A stretch of DNA of 64,000 nucleotides from Moniliella sp. 'wahieum'. Lineage: Eukaryota; Basidiomycota; Moniliellomycetes; Moniliellales; Moniliellaceae. This document shows positions 11,027 to 22,654 of the stretch, piece after piece. The position numbers and the translations under genes were made by a program. Position 1 is the stretch's first letter, and each line of letters begins with the position of its first letter. The stretch spans positions 248,001 to 312,000 of the forward strand of contig RSEE01000044.1 of the NCBI GenBank assembly GCA_003971905.1, written 5' to 3'. Under the pieces are notes generated by a model. The model was given only the letters and a program-made list of their open reading frames with translations. It did no database searches and was not told the DNA's origin.

Positions 11027-13579
11027 CTAGGCGCAGAGCAGACCCGTTCGGTCCCGCACCTCCCCCTCGCGAGGGCGGGAAGACGAAGCGCACCATTCGT
11101 CCTGCAGTAACGTCAAGCTGTCGGAATCAGGTTCGGCGTCCTGGCCTTCCACCAGCCCACAGCTCAGTGACAGGTCCGCTGCATCCCTTGCCCACGCAAC
11201 GCCCGCGCTCGTGCACGTGCCGTGTACACAGGCCCTTGGAACGTGTGACCCAGCGGTGGGGTCAAAGGTGGACCAAGAGGCGGCATGGCTGCCACCTGGC
11301 CAAGCGCAGACGAGCTCCAGAGAGGTTGAAGCGCCGTCGCGATCGCTTTGCGTGCCAAGGGCGATCCAGGAGATTGAGGCATCCGTCCCCCTCGCCCTGG
11401 AGCGGGGGAGAAACGGGCTTGTCCTCGGTTCCGGTTCCGGTTCCGGGTCCGGCAAAGGTGCGAAGGTCAGACTCTTCCATCAAGATCCCCGTGGTACGGA
11501 GGTACAACGGCGTGGCGGGGCTATATGCCGACCAGGGTGCGCTCACCATCCACGATGGAAGCGAGGGCGTGGTGGGGCTGTGAGCCGAAGTGGAGCGAGC
11601 CTGGCCGGAAAAGGGAGTGGTCGACCGAAGAGCTGGATGCGGAGGCGGGGGTGATATGATGGCACTAGGGTGGGTACAAGTACCATTCGGTTCCGAATGG
11701 TTTGGCTTGCGACGCACGTTGCACCCAGCGCAAAACCACAGCAAATCAACATTCTCCTCACTGTTGAACTCAACGCACGCTTGGTGGAACCAGCACTGGC
11801 AGCCATCACATAGGACCATAGGTCCCACGTGGTCCGGCAAACCACACACGCAATCGCCCCGTTCGTCCCCCCGACCCGAACGGGTGCGGCTGAGGGACAA
11901 GTCGACTCGGAGTCGGACTCCGAGTCGGTATGGGAACCAAGACGGTCCCATACGTTGCGCGAAGTAGATCGGGAGCGAAGCGGGAGGCTGAGCGGGAGAG
12001 GCGTTGGCCGATCGTATACCACGTACCGGTCTCGGCCCATAGGCGTGCGCGGAGGCACACCACGTCGGCGCTTGGACGTTCGAGAGCGGTCTCCTGCTGT
12101 GAGGCCGAGAGACGAGGTGTGCACGGAACGGAGCTGTCCATGCGCCCACCTTGCCTGGCTCGCTTCCGCTCCGCCACAGTCACGTCCCAAGCACGCCGCG
12201 ATAAGACGTGTGCAACCATGGGGTGCAAGCCGTATCCGGAGAGGCTCGCAAGCATGTACCCGAGGCGGGCGGACGCGGGTCGGAGGCAGGTGGCACCGTG
12301 GAGCTTGGGTCGTTTGGCTGATCCGGGTCCATGGTTAGGATCCAGCTCGGTTTCCTTCGCCGTAGGCTGCACTTCAGGTTCCTTTTCTTGACAGGTGTTA
12401 GCGCTGGGGGTAAAATGCGGGAAGCGCCATGCAGCCCGTAGTCAGGCGGCACGGTCGCATCGTCCTCATCGCTGCCAACAAGCCAAGAGGAAATGTGGGC
12501 TAGAAGAGCAGACCGAGAAACCACGTTGGGCCCATTGGTTGATCCGCTTCCGCGGGCCAATGTAATGTTGGTCCATGGCGAGGAAGGGAAGTTGCAGGCT
12601 GGCGGCACAGGAGGCACGACAACGTTCACGGCGTGCGAGTAGGTTGGCTGACCTACCGAGGGTCAAGCACAGGGGGTACTCGAGCTCCGACTCGGTCGGC
12701 ACGGTCGATCCCACCATGCGGGGGAAAGAAGGTGCAAACGGGGGTGAGGAGGCACCATTGTGGGAGCTTGGTGCTTTTGGACGGAGCACCGAGGCCAGGT
12801 GGAAGAGACAGAGCGGCAGGGGCGAGGATGCGGCCCACAGCATCCAGCGTGACGGGGGGAGTGTCGCCGGCGGTCATGCGCGGGCGAATGGGGTGGGAAT
12901 AGAATGGGAAGGCTGCAGGAGCGTGCCCCTGCTTCGCTTGTCGTCGTCCGCGCTGGCGCCAGTGGGGACGGTAGGCGGAGGGGGAGAAGGAGTGGGGGAG
13001 CGGGCGGGGGGGACCTCTGCGGCCTGCGAGCAAGGCGGCGTCGAGGAGGAGGCAGGAGCGAGTCGAGGCCAGGAGGCGGTGGGCACCGCACGGCCGTTTG
13101 GACGCGAGAGCAGCACAGGTGATGCGTGGGCGCGGGTGCGGGGCAGTGGAGGTGCGGGAGGGGGCGATGGTGTCGGTGGGCCGCTCGTCGTCGCCGAGGC
13201 CGAAGTGGAGACAGAGGCGGCGGCCGTGGGGGGGTTGGAGCGGGCAGGACGCGGACGACGCGCTGGACAGCCGGCGGGGCGCCACCCGGCGGGTCGGCCA
13301 TGGCGGAAAAGGAGGAAGAGGAGGAAAGGGCGGTGGTGACGGAGCTGCGGACGGGGGAAAGACAATGTTTACAGCGAGCAAAATCGCAGCCAGCAAAAAC
13401 GCGCTCCAGGGAAGCAGACGCGTCCGAGTCGCGTGCCAGCGCGGGGTTGCTGCCGCGTGCCCAGTCGCGTCCTCGCGTCCTGCCGCGTCCGGTCGCGTCC
13501 CGCCCGCGAGTTGACGCGACGCGTTCGCGCTCGCATCTGCATCAGACATCACGCCTTCCGCCGCACGGACACTTCCCAT
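11027..13579 (-). CDS. PHD-finger protein, probable chromatin reader
   Basis: The clear part is one C4HC3 PHD finger near 11750-11890: CVCGLPDHVGPMVLCDGC, then CWFHQACVEF and LLWFCAGC, giving Cys-x-Cys, Cys-x2-Cys, His-x2-Cys and Cys-x2-Cys ligands. PHD fingers of this type bind histone H3 tails, often H3K4me3. Around it the minus strand reads long Ser/Pro/Thr-rich, poorly conserved sequence: upstream to about 13579 (with text such as TPPVTLDAVGRILAPAAL and LLAHISSWLVGSDEDD) and downstream to the stop at 11027. Frames change several times, and at least one intron is likely near 12390-12412. The limits, start codon and exon map are approximate, and the gene may extend to about 10067. Confidence 0.55.
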
Positions 13580-14360
13580 ATGCCTTGCTGGACGGGATGG
13601 ATGATGCCTGCCATCTCGGCACTAGGGTTGCTGACCCGGAGCTCGGAACTGGGTCCCGCGTTTTGCGGAGGTGAGGCGCACCGAAACGTTCAATATTCAA
13701 TGTGTTTCGTTTTCAAATTTCACCAGCCCATCTCTCCCATGGGGTCAACAGGTCACAGTCCCAGTCGTCCTCAGCCAGTCGCTTGTCTATCTCCTTGGCC
13801 AGCTGATACGCTGGCCTCAGGCCCCATCGTCCTACCGTAATGCGCGCCTGGCCTTCCCGGCCCACCACCCACCCAATATCGGAGGCCAACAGGCGACGCG
13901 CACTGCATGCGGTCCTCTATGCCGCTGTGCTGATGACAAGATAGTCTCCCATGCTCTGTGCCGGTTGAGCAGGTAGGTAGTCGTCTAGGGTACTACAGCA
14001 TGGTCGAGCTCCCGCCCCCACCCCACTCTGGCAGCCATTGCTGTTTCACGGCCACCCGCCGAGCTCTTCTCATATAAGCATCAAGCATGCCACACATCGA
14101 AAGCCTGATAACGTAGAGAGAGGAAAAAGGTATTTGGTTGGATAAACGAGAAAGAAAGGACTTTTGGTTCCACGTGTTTGGAGGTGCAAGGCCGGTGCCG
14201 AGCTAGGCCACAACAGTGTGGGCTGGAAACGGAACAGAAGCAAACGACCCATGCAGGCCAGAAACAAAAACGCTAGAGAGGGACCAGTGGAACCAGAAAA
14301 GAGCGAATAAACGGGTAGTAAAAAAAAAAAAACACCGCCAAGGCGGCCGCGACCAGCGCC
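13580..14360. other. Intergenic region between the PHD gene and G-beta
   Basis: No supported gene. It should hold the 3' end signals of the G-beta gene and the promoter of the PHD-finger gene. A run of 12 A on the plus strand (near 14320) lies just past the G-beta stop. Confidence 0.45.
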
Positions 14361-15526
14361 TCAGGATGCCCAGACCAGCAGTCGGGCGTCCCAAGAGCCA
14401 GTGCAGAGCGCAAAGCCATCCTTAGACACACCCAGACACGATACTCGGTTCTCATGCGCCGACAGCACCCCCACCCGGTCCGACTTGAGCGTATCCCACA
14501 CATTGACATTGTGGTCGTCGTACCCGGCCAGCAAAAGACGGCCCGAGTGACTAAAGTCAACTGACGTGATTCCCACATGAGATTGTCGTGGGCATACACG
14601 GCGAGGGAGCGATCGGCACGCAGGTCAAACAGGCGGCAGGTCGCATCATCGATCCCGATACGAACGCATTGCCATCAGGGGAAAAGGCTACCGAGTTGAT
14701 GTCCGTCTCGTGGCCGGCAAAGGTTTGTACTGCCCCTTTGGACGCAGGCACGCGCGTGTCCCACAACTTGGCCTGCGCATCACACGCACCAGACACAAAC
14801 AGATTTTGGTTGGTAGGGGAAAGAGCGAGGAACATAACGTCGGCAGTGTGCTCGTCGTACTCGGCCTTGCGCTGGCCCGTTTCGTCCCACAGCATGCAGC
14901 TCATCCCCCGACGAGGTAACCATGTCGCGGTCCGTAATGAAGCGGCAGCAGGAAAGATAGCCTGTATGACCCACCAACTCGCGCGCTGGGTTGCCGTTGC
15001 TCTGTGCGTCGGGATCTTTGCTTTGACGCAAGTTGTACACAGAGCACAGGTTGTCCAAGCCGCCACAGGCGACGAGTTGTCCCGAGGGACTGTACCCGCA
15101 CGTCATGACCCAGCTGCTTTTGAGAGGAATGGCATGCACTTTGTTGCTGGTGTGCGCATCCCAGACAATCAACTTGCCGTCTTGGCTAGCCGAGACGAGG
15201 TGGCGCGCATCGTTGGCCCACTGCATGGCATAGACCTTGGCCAGATGGCCCTTGAGCGTCCGGCGCGTCTTGAGCGCCACCCGTGGGAGGGGGGGCACAC
15301 TCTCTGCCGAAGAGAGAGGGTGCCATCAGCAAGGGCGTCCTTCTGGGCACGGATCTGTCCTTAGCGCATCAGCCGTGCGCCGCGCAGCAGCAATCTTTTC
15401 TTGCAAGTCGAGGCTCTGGGCCGAGGTGACGCTGCGGGCGACATGCCCTGCCGACCGGCCGCGGGCGGGGCTGACGTAGTAGGAGCCGTTGGAGGTGCGG
15501 GCGGGAAGGGCGGTGGCGGTGCTCAT
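14361..15526 (-). CDS. Heterotrimeric G-protein beta subunit (seven WD40 repeats)
   Basis: Partner of G-alpha and G-gamma at the plasma membrane, passing on pheromone and nutrient signals. It starts [18 protein letters not shown] and has a fungal-type N-terminal extension before the coiled-coil helix ([17 protein letters not shown], then [14 protein letters not shown]) that pairs with G-gamma. WD repeats follow: [11 protein letters not shown]...[31 protein letters not shown]...[37 protein letters not shown]...VNVWDTL and [12 protein letters not shown], ending LLVWAS. About 388 residues, close to family length plus the extension. No intron is needed; at least three one-base slips change the frame. 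The gene is divergent from the Zn2Cys6 factor, about 1 kb apart. Confidence 0.92.
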
Positions 15527-16454
15527 AGCCAGCTCACCAGGGGCGCAGGGGGGAGCGTGATGGTGATGGTGGTGGTGGTGCTGGTGGCGGGAGCGGGCGG
15601 GGGTCGGGTGAAGGTGAGCGGTGCGATTGGGTGGTGCAGGTGGGTGCGACTGGGCGCCTGCGCCGGCGTGCGCTTGCTTGTGGGACCGCGCAGGAGGGGG
15701 CAGGGGGGCAGTGGGCGGACGATCACACACCTTCTGGAACCCCTCTGCAGCCAGCCTGCGTCGGCCTGCATCCCAGCTGCATCCCCTGCATCATCGCCTG
15801 CATCGCCCTGGCAGCGGCTGCCCACTGGCCGCAGTGCCCACGCGCCCTGCCAGCCACGGGCCAGCCTGCCCCGCCGCGTGCGCCGCATTCTTCGGGGCAA
15901 GCCGATCGGCTTACGTACACGCGTGGCTTGGCCCTCCGACCATTGATCATCGATCGGCGTCCCGCGTCACGCGTCCCGCGCCACTGCTCCCAGGCGGCGC
16001 TGCAGGATGCGTGCACCAGCACGCACCACAGTGCGTGCAGCCAGCCACAGCACAAACAGAAGCGCATGGCGTGCAGTTGGCTGATCCTGTGCGGGTGATC
16101 GAATGCTGCATGTGACATGTGATGAGCGAGGTGATGTCGGCAGGTTGCCCCCTGGCATGTCCCCGCCGCCCATACGGTGGTGTCGATGGGTACACACCGG
16201 CATCGGATCTCGACAGGAGGAGATAGTTGACTATAGGGATCGCACTGCCGTCCCCGCTTCCGGGGGTGGCGCGGCCATTGCGCCCAGAAACCTTCCCAAG
16301 AAGAACGGGAACACTGTCGCGAGTGGCAAGCCAGCGCCGCCGACTGCTCGCGCCGCCCTGCGGGGTAAACCGATGGGGCGGAACGGACGGGCGGAAACGG
16401 GGTGGTACGCCACACTCGGGGTGAGTCTTCAAGCTTCAATGTTGCAGTGTAACG
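15527..16454. other. Divergent intergenic region between G-beta and the Zn2Cys6 factor
   Basis: GC-rich stretch that should contain both promoters. A 440-codon minus-strand frame overlaps here and the start of the transcription factor but shows no motif, and I treat it as a GC-driven shadow. Confidence 0.45.
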
Positions 16455-19400
16455 GTGACGCGCCATTCGGCCCAGGTCGGCGCCGCAACGGCCGGCGGAT
16501 GGTGGTTGGAGGCCACGAGCAGCACCTACGCTTCCTCGGCGGCGGTGCCGAGCGCTCCCGATGGTCTCTCCGTCCTCGCCACCACCCGGCCGCCGACAGG
16601 CGCACTCGTATGCGCCGCCTCCGCCTCCTGCGCGCCCAGCGCTCCACATCGACGCCCTCCTCGCCCCCACTCGCCGAGCCCACCCCCCGATCCCGCCCAG
16701 AACCCGCCCGCCTACTCTCTCCCGCCCCGCCCCCACGCGCCCCATGCGCACCCTTACGCCCACCCCGCCACTGCCGCTGCTGCGGCCACGGGTGCTGTCA
16801 CGGCTGATGCCCCTTCCGGCCGCACCCCAGCTGTACCAACTGCTACCAGCGCAAGATCCGTTGCCCCAAGGACAAACCCATCGCTCCACCTGCATCCGCC
16901 GCGGCGTTGCTTCGTCGTGCGTGTACGTCGACCGGCGCGAGCTGCCTGCCCACATCCGCCCCCACCCCGCAAACCCAGCCGCAGCGTCATCCCATCCCAG
17001 CCCTCCGCCCGCCCCCGCCCCGACTCCTCCTGGTCCTAACCCCAAGCAAGCGTCTTCCCCCTCATCCCCCCCCCCCCGACATAGCGCCTACGCCTACGCC
17101 TGGCGCTGCTTCGCCCGATGCTGCTGCTGCTGCGTCCGGCGAGCTCATCGGTTCTCCCTCTCCTGGCCACGCTGATCCAGGCCTCAGCACACCGAAGCAG
17201 CTGCGGCCGCCCCATCTGTCCCAGCTGGAGTGGACATGGACACCCTGGCTGACCAAGTCGCCGAACGCATGTCCAGCCGCGTAGCCGACTTGGTTGCTGC
17301 CCGGCTCCTACCCATCCTGTCAGCTGTCTATGCCCGCTCGCAGCCCACTGCTCCCTCGGCTTCGTCCTCCACTCTCCCACCCCACAACCACCTTCCAGGT
17401 GCCCCCGGAACGGGATCGGCCAGCACCCTCATCTTCCCCTATCCTGGGGCTAGCATAGGAGGGGCTTCCACATATGTGGCCAAGGCGCTGGATCTCCCCC
17501 CAGACGATGTGCTCGATTGGGCGGTGGAGTACTTTTTGGTACGTAGTTACGTTTGCTCCTGATGTCTTTTTTAAAAGGTCGAGATCCTAACCACCTTTCA
17601 TCGCTCTCAGCGTGAGCTTGAGCCGCTGCATGGATGCGTCGTGGGCGGTATCCTACTGGATCAGATTGCCGGACTCAAAAAGGAACGTGCTCGGCGCCAG
17701 GCGGCCGCCGGGGGGCGTCGCAGCGGGGCCCCCAATGACGATCCAGCCCTCACCGAACGCCTTAAGACATGGGCGATCTTGCATGCATCCCCCCTTGATG
17801 CCGACCAAGCCGTACCGGTGGCAGTGCTGACTGTCGCCTATGCCGTTTGGCCAACGTCTCCACCGTTTCTCCCTACTCCTTAATCCGCACCCAGACGCAA
17901 TGGGGGCTCGATCGCTGCTGCCCTCTTCTCTTCTTGGCCGCCCGACGGACAATTCGAGGAGGCTCGCATGGCTGCTGCATCACATGGACTCGATGCACTT
18001 CGTACGGGTTACCTCCAGGTAGCTCAGACCTTGTTGGCTGTTGGTCGCTGGGCAGAGTACCCCACCGTCACCTCCCTTCAAGCTGTCATCATCCTTCGTC
18101 CGGTATGGATGGCCCTGGGCCAGCATGTAAGCATGTCATCGGCCAATTCGGTCGCGATCAAGGCGGCGTCTTTCAAAGGACTGCATCGTCTGGGCTGCGC
18201 AAAGGGCGATGGCCAACGCTGGATGGCCCAGCGTCAACGAGGCAAACAGCAACAATACGCTCCTGGTACTTTGCATGGGCCCGTCTCTGTGGGGTTGGGT
18301 GGCATGGCAAATCACACACCTGGTGCTGATGGCCCCGACTGGACTAGCGCGCAAGGGGTGCCGCTACAGATACCTCGGTCAATGTCCATTTCGAACCATC
18401 TGTTGACCCAGCTTCAAACTCAGCTTGGCCGAACCCCATCGCCCGACGCCGCCAGTATGGGGGCAGCGACCAAGAAGACACCACCGGGGGGTAAAGATCG
18501 TTCTCCGAACGAGGAGATCGAAACAGGCAATGGTGCTGATCCGCGTTCCTCTGCCGATGGTGACAATCCTCGCCGTCCGCCTATTGCAGGGTTTGGGATG
18601 GGTCACCATGCGGTGCGGGAGGTGGGGCGTAAGGTATGGTGGTCGCTGGTTACTCTGGACTGGCTCCTCGGTTCGCGGTTTGATCTCTTTTACCTCGTGA
18701 ACGTGGATCAGGGTGTCGAGTATGGCATTGACGCTCATTTGTACCCATGGCGCTTCCCCCGCCTCCCCACGCGTCTGAGTGAAGGCATGACAACACAGGC
18801 GAGTGGCCACGCATGCCACCCAAGCCACGCCGATTCCCGTTCTGTCCCCCCAACTACAGGCCACGTTGAACACGACACCTCCGATCCTGACCATGAGCCC
18901 GATGGTACTACGCTCTACTACTCGGCTCGTTGGCCTCCAGGCAAGGGGCTGACCCGAACTGCCTATCCTCGGTGGGATGTCCCAGAGGAGACTGTCCTCC
19001 AAACTCCGCAATGGGGTGTTGTCCTAGGATTGGAGGTGGAGGAGGAGCCGAGGGAGGATGCGATGAGCCAAGCACCATGCGGGCCCGAGGTCCCTGCCGA
19101 CCAGCTTCCGTCCGATATGTTTCTGGCTCCACCAGGTGCTGGGAAAGGGGGGATTAACATGAGCAGTCTCTTCCTCGTCTTTAGCTCCCTGGTCTCCCAA
19201 GCGTACAAACTCTTGTCGATGACGTGGCCGAAGCCGATGGCGAGTATTCTTCCAAGGACCTTGAGCTCGCCGAACTACGAGGTCGATTCCTCTTTACCAA
19301 CATTCCTTCGCCTCTTCGCTTGACCACGCAGGAACTAATCTATCTGCATGCCGTTACTCCCGAGGTGCAACTGCCTCTGCCCAAGGGGCCAACGGATTTG

Positions 19401-20845
19401 CCTTATCCTCAACTCCATCCTTTGCCGGAAGGAGTGACGGTGCAGGTTCCAGCAGGGAAAGTTTGGCTTCACATGCTTCTTCTTCGGACGTTGCATGGCC
19501 TCCGCCTGTTACACCGGAAGAGAAGACCAAATTGGTGAGTCTCATGATCACCCACCATCTTTGTCTCCGTTCCAACCGGTTCTACATGAGTCGGGTTTGA
19601 CGATCCAACCTATGCCCGCTCGTCCTACTTTTGTGTTAACGCAGCTTGGCAACTCTTGCGTCTTGCCAAGCGTCTGATCACTCCCTTGCCAGATGCAGTA
19701 CCTTGGCTACCGCCTTCTTCGGGAGAGGAGCATGAGTATCTGGCTCATCCATCTACGGTGGGCACCTCGGTGGTTGGCCCATATGGTTTGTTGTGCTTTA
19801 CGTGTTCCATGCAACGATCGTGTTGCAAATGTACTCGGTGCATCGGGCCAATGCAGCGGAGCAGCGCCAGGCTCGCCCGGGCGCGTCTCAGGACACGGAA
19901 CAAGACAAGCAAGAGCGGTACATCGATGAGCAACTGGACGAGATGATCGTCTGGTCCATCCGTGCTATTCGCACCAGCTTTCTCGCGCATGCTCGTCGGG
20001 ATGCGTCTCACTCACTCGTTGACACGCTCATTGAATTTCGCCGACAGGCACAGGGAGTGGACTCACCTGCACGTGCCCCTCCCACCACGACATCCCCACC
20101 ATCCAAACGTCCTAAAACGAGCAAGGAACCAACCTCGTGGCACACGGGCGAACAAACCCCGCACCCTCCCGACTCACCTAGCACCAACCGGCCCCGCGCC
20201 AAGTCACCCCCGAGGTATACGACCGGGACCGGTACGGGCCACCCGGTCCCCCCGCGCGTTGGAGCAACTGCTTCTGGGGCTGTTCAATGGGCCTGAGACC
20301 CAGGGGGATTGGATCCGACTCAGTCGGCCCCGTCGCCGAGTGGACCCGACTACGACGGACCCTACTCCCCCGCTTGTCCCGGAACCACACGCGACAAACG
20401 AACCTTTGCCCGTCCGTCACTTAGCCCCTGGCCGCTCTGGCCTGCGACCGATCCAGAACCTCCACCGCGGTGGGCAACGCCGTTCCCCCTCTCCTCCCCT
20501 CGATGCCCAACCCCTCGGCGCCCCGGGGCCCACTTCCCGATCCAAATGCCACTGCCAACTGGTACGCTCACTTGGGGCGGGCATGGCTGCTCCCGCCGCC
20601 ACGGCAGTCTGGGCGGCTCCCAGGCCCAGACCCAGGCTCAGGTTCAGGCCCAGGCTCACATGGCGTCTTCCGTGCCCGGTATGCCCCCGTTGCGCGGCGC
20701 CGGCGCCTATGGAATATTGTCCCCCGGCTACTTTGGTGCGGCGCCCCCACCCCATCCTCCCTCGCTCTTCTCCGGTACGTGGGCCGGGGAAAATTCAATT
20801 CTGGACCCGTTTGACTCGGCCGTCCTCCAGGCCCTCTTCCCTTGA
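16455..20845 (+). CDS. Zn(II)2Cys6 fungal transcription factor
   Basis: The binuclear zinc cluster near 16830-16930 reads CTNCYQRKIRCPKDKP, then, one frame slip later, TCIRRGVASSCVY: Cys-x2-Cys-x6-Cys followed by the second Cys set. A linker follows, then a helical stretch (VDMDTLADQVAERMSSRV). An intron lies at 17539-17610 (GTACGT...CTCTCAG) with phase-0 joining of VEYFL and RELEPLHG. The fungal-specific middle homology region follows: SFKGLHRLG near 18180, then REVGRKVWWSLVTLDWLLGS near 18620-18680. The tail is Gln/Ala/Pro-rich (QAQTQAQVQAQ) and ends ENSILDPFDSAVLQALFP. Total is about 1,400 codons with several frame slips and perhaps another intron near 18126. The start codon is uncertain; 16561 is an alternative ATG. 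The target pathway is unknown. Confidence 0.8.
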
Positions 20846-22654
20846 TGTCCCGCTGCATGGGCCTAGCGGCGTTACCGCTTGCCTCCTGAGTCTCAATACT
20901 GAGGCTCAACATTCAGTACTCAGTCTGGGCCTGATATAACCCAAGTTTCCAACCCTCCTCTTACTTTTGCACTTTTGCACCGTTTTGCTCGTTGTTTGCT
21001 TATCGTTTTGGGTTTGTGTTGTGCCACGGTTGAATGTTGAATGTGGAGTGTTGGCTGCCGGTCGCCGTGAGCGACGGCGGTCTTGTATCGAGAATACCTT
21101 AGCATCGTTCTTGCACCAGGATTGCGGATCATCGATACCTCGAGTAGTGTAAATAGTACGTAGTAGTGCTCCGCGTTCGACGAAGGGCTTCGCAGATGGG
21201 CGTTTCGTCGGAGACACCCAAAGTGTACTAGTAGTAATGGGCCGTATTTGTCAGGCTGGATGCCCTGGGGGTTGAGCTACCAGGCACACACACGCACACA
21301 TATCGGACACAAGAAAGTAGTAAAACAGTGCCGGTCACAGCACAGAACAACGGAACTAGCATGCATCTTGATGTGGCCGTGACCCCGAGTAGAAATTGGC
21401 GGCAAGCAAATGTGAGCCCAAGATCTGCTGACGCAAATGTGAGCCCCAAAACCTGCTGGATGGCCAGCCTCGATGGCCCGATCGGCGGCGAGCACAGTTA
21501 AAGATGCGCACTTGCGCAACGGATGCACAGACATTCACCTCTCCTCTGAGCGGCAGTACATCAGCGCTACTGCACATCAGGCACAGCATACTATTCAAGA
21601 TCGCATCTGGCGTGCACAAACTCGGGGGAAATCAAGGCGAAAAAAGCGTCTAACGAAGGTGGCACCCACCCAAAAGTCAAGGTGCGTTGCAGGTGGCGGA
21701 GATGGCGTTCAGCCGTCAGACCAAGAGGATTGGATGGCGTACACACCATCAGGGCGGGCCAGTCGGCGGACACCAGTACGTGCCGTGGCCGCCGTATGAC
21801 ATGGTGCGCGTTTAGCTACGTCGTATCGAGCTCAGGGCAATGCGTTCTGCGTGTCCTCAGGGATCAGGCAGGCGGGAATAACAGCAGGGCGGACAGGTCA
21901 TGCTATGATCATCCCGTCGGTGGATGGTCCACAAGGAAGGTGACACAGTGGCAGCCCAAGATCTCGATTCATTCGTCCTTTTCTTCTGGTGGCGGACCGC
22001 AGGGCTGGAGCATGCGCTGCGATAGAGCAAGTAGAAGTTAAGTTAGTGGATGCTTCACACCTGATGGAACCGGGGGAAACAGCGACACACCTCGGTCAGC
22101 TCAAAGCGAGTGCGCGCTTGGGACTCGCCGTCGGCCAGAGCAGTGTAGGCGAGCAGCTGCGGGTAGCCGATGATGGAGGCAGTGGTTCGCGGTGTTGGTG
22201 GGTGATCCACTCGTGCTTGGTCACGTCCGGGTGGATGGTGCCCGTGTATCGTGCATGCAAGTTCTCGAGCTGAGATGCAGCATGGTAACGAAGTTCCGCC
22301 ATGCTGGAGATGGAGGTGGCGAGGGAAGGGCAAGGACACGGCATGATCAAGACAACCGCTGCCAGGCCAAGGGAAAAGGGCACAGTTGCAATATTGCAAC
22401 TCATGTTGCTCACGTAAGGGCGTCATTAACGAACGTTGAACGTCTGGGTGGCAGAGTTGACGCGTGACGCATCGGTGACGTCCATGATCACGTGCCTTGC
22501 GGCCGCGCTCGCGAGTCGGAAAGTAGACTTATGTAATCCTGCCCAGGCCCGTTCCCCCCCCCCCCAGCATCGACGCGCCCACCATCCGGCCCATCCTCCC
22601 TTGGCGTCGTACCGAGTAGGTTGCTGACCATGCTCCGCCCGAACGACACCGGAC
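20846..22654. other. Intergenic region, no supported gene
   Basis: Small frames on both strands have no recognisable content. The region between 22040 and 22640 is the probable promoter of the acidic nuclear-type gene. A ten-C run lies near 22555. Confidence 0.45.

Noticed and set aside
15723-17045. Minus-strand open frame of 440 codons
   Set aside because: It runs antisense to the Zn2Cys6 cluster and its Pro-rich flank, reads Gly/Arg/Ala low-complexity text, and ends in no recognised domain.
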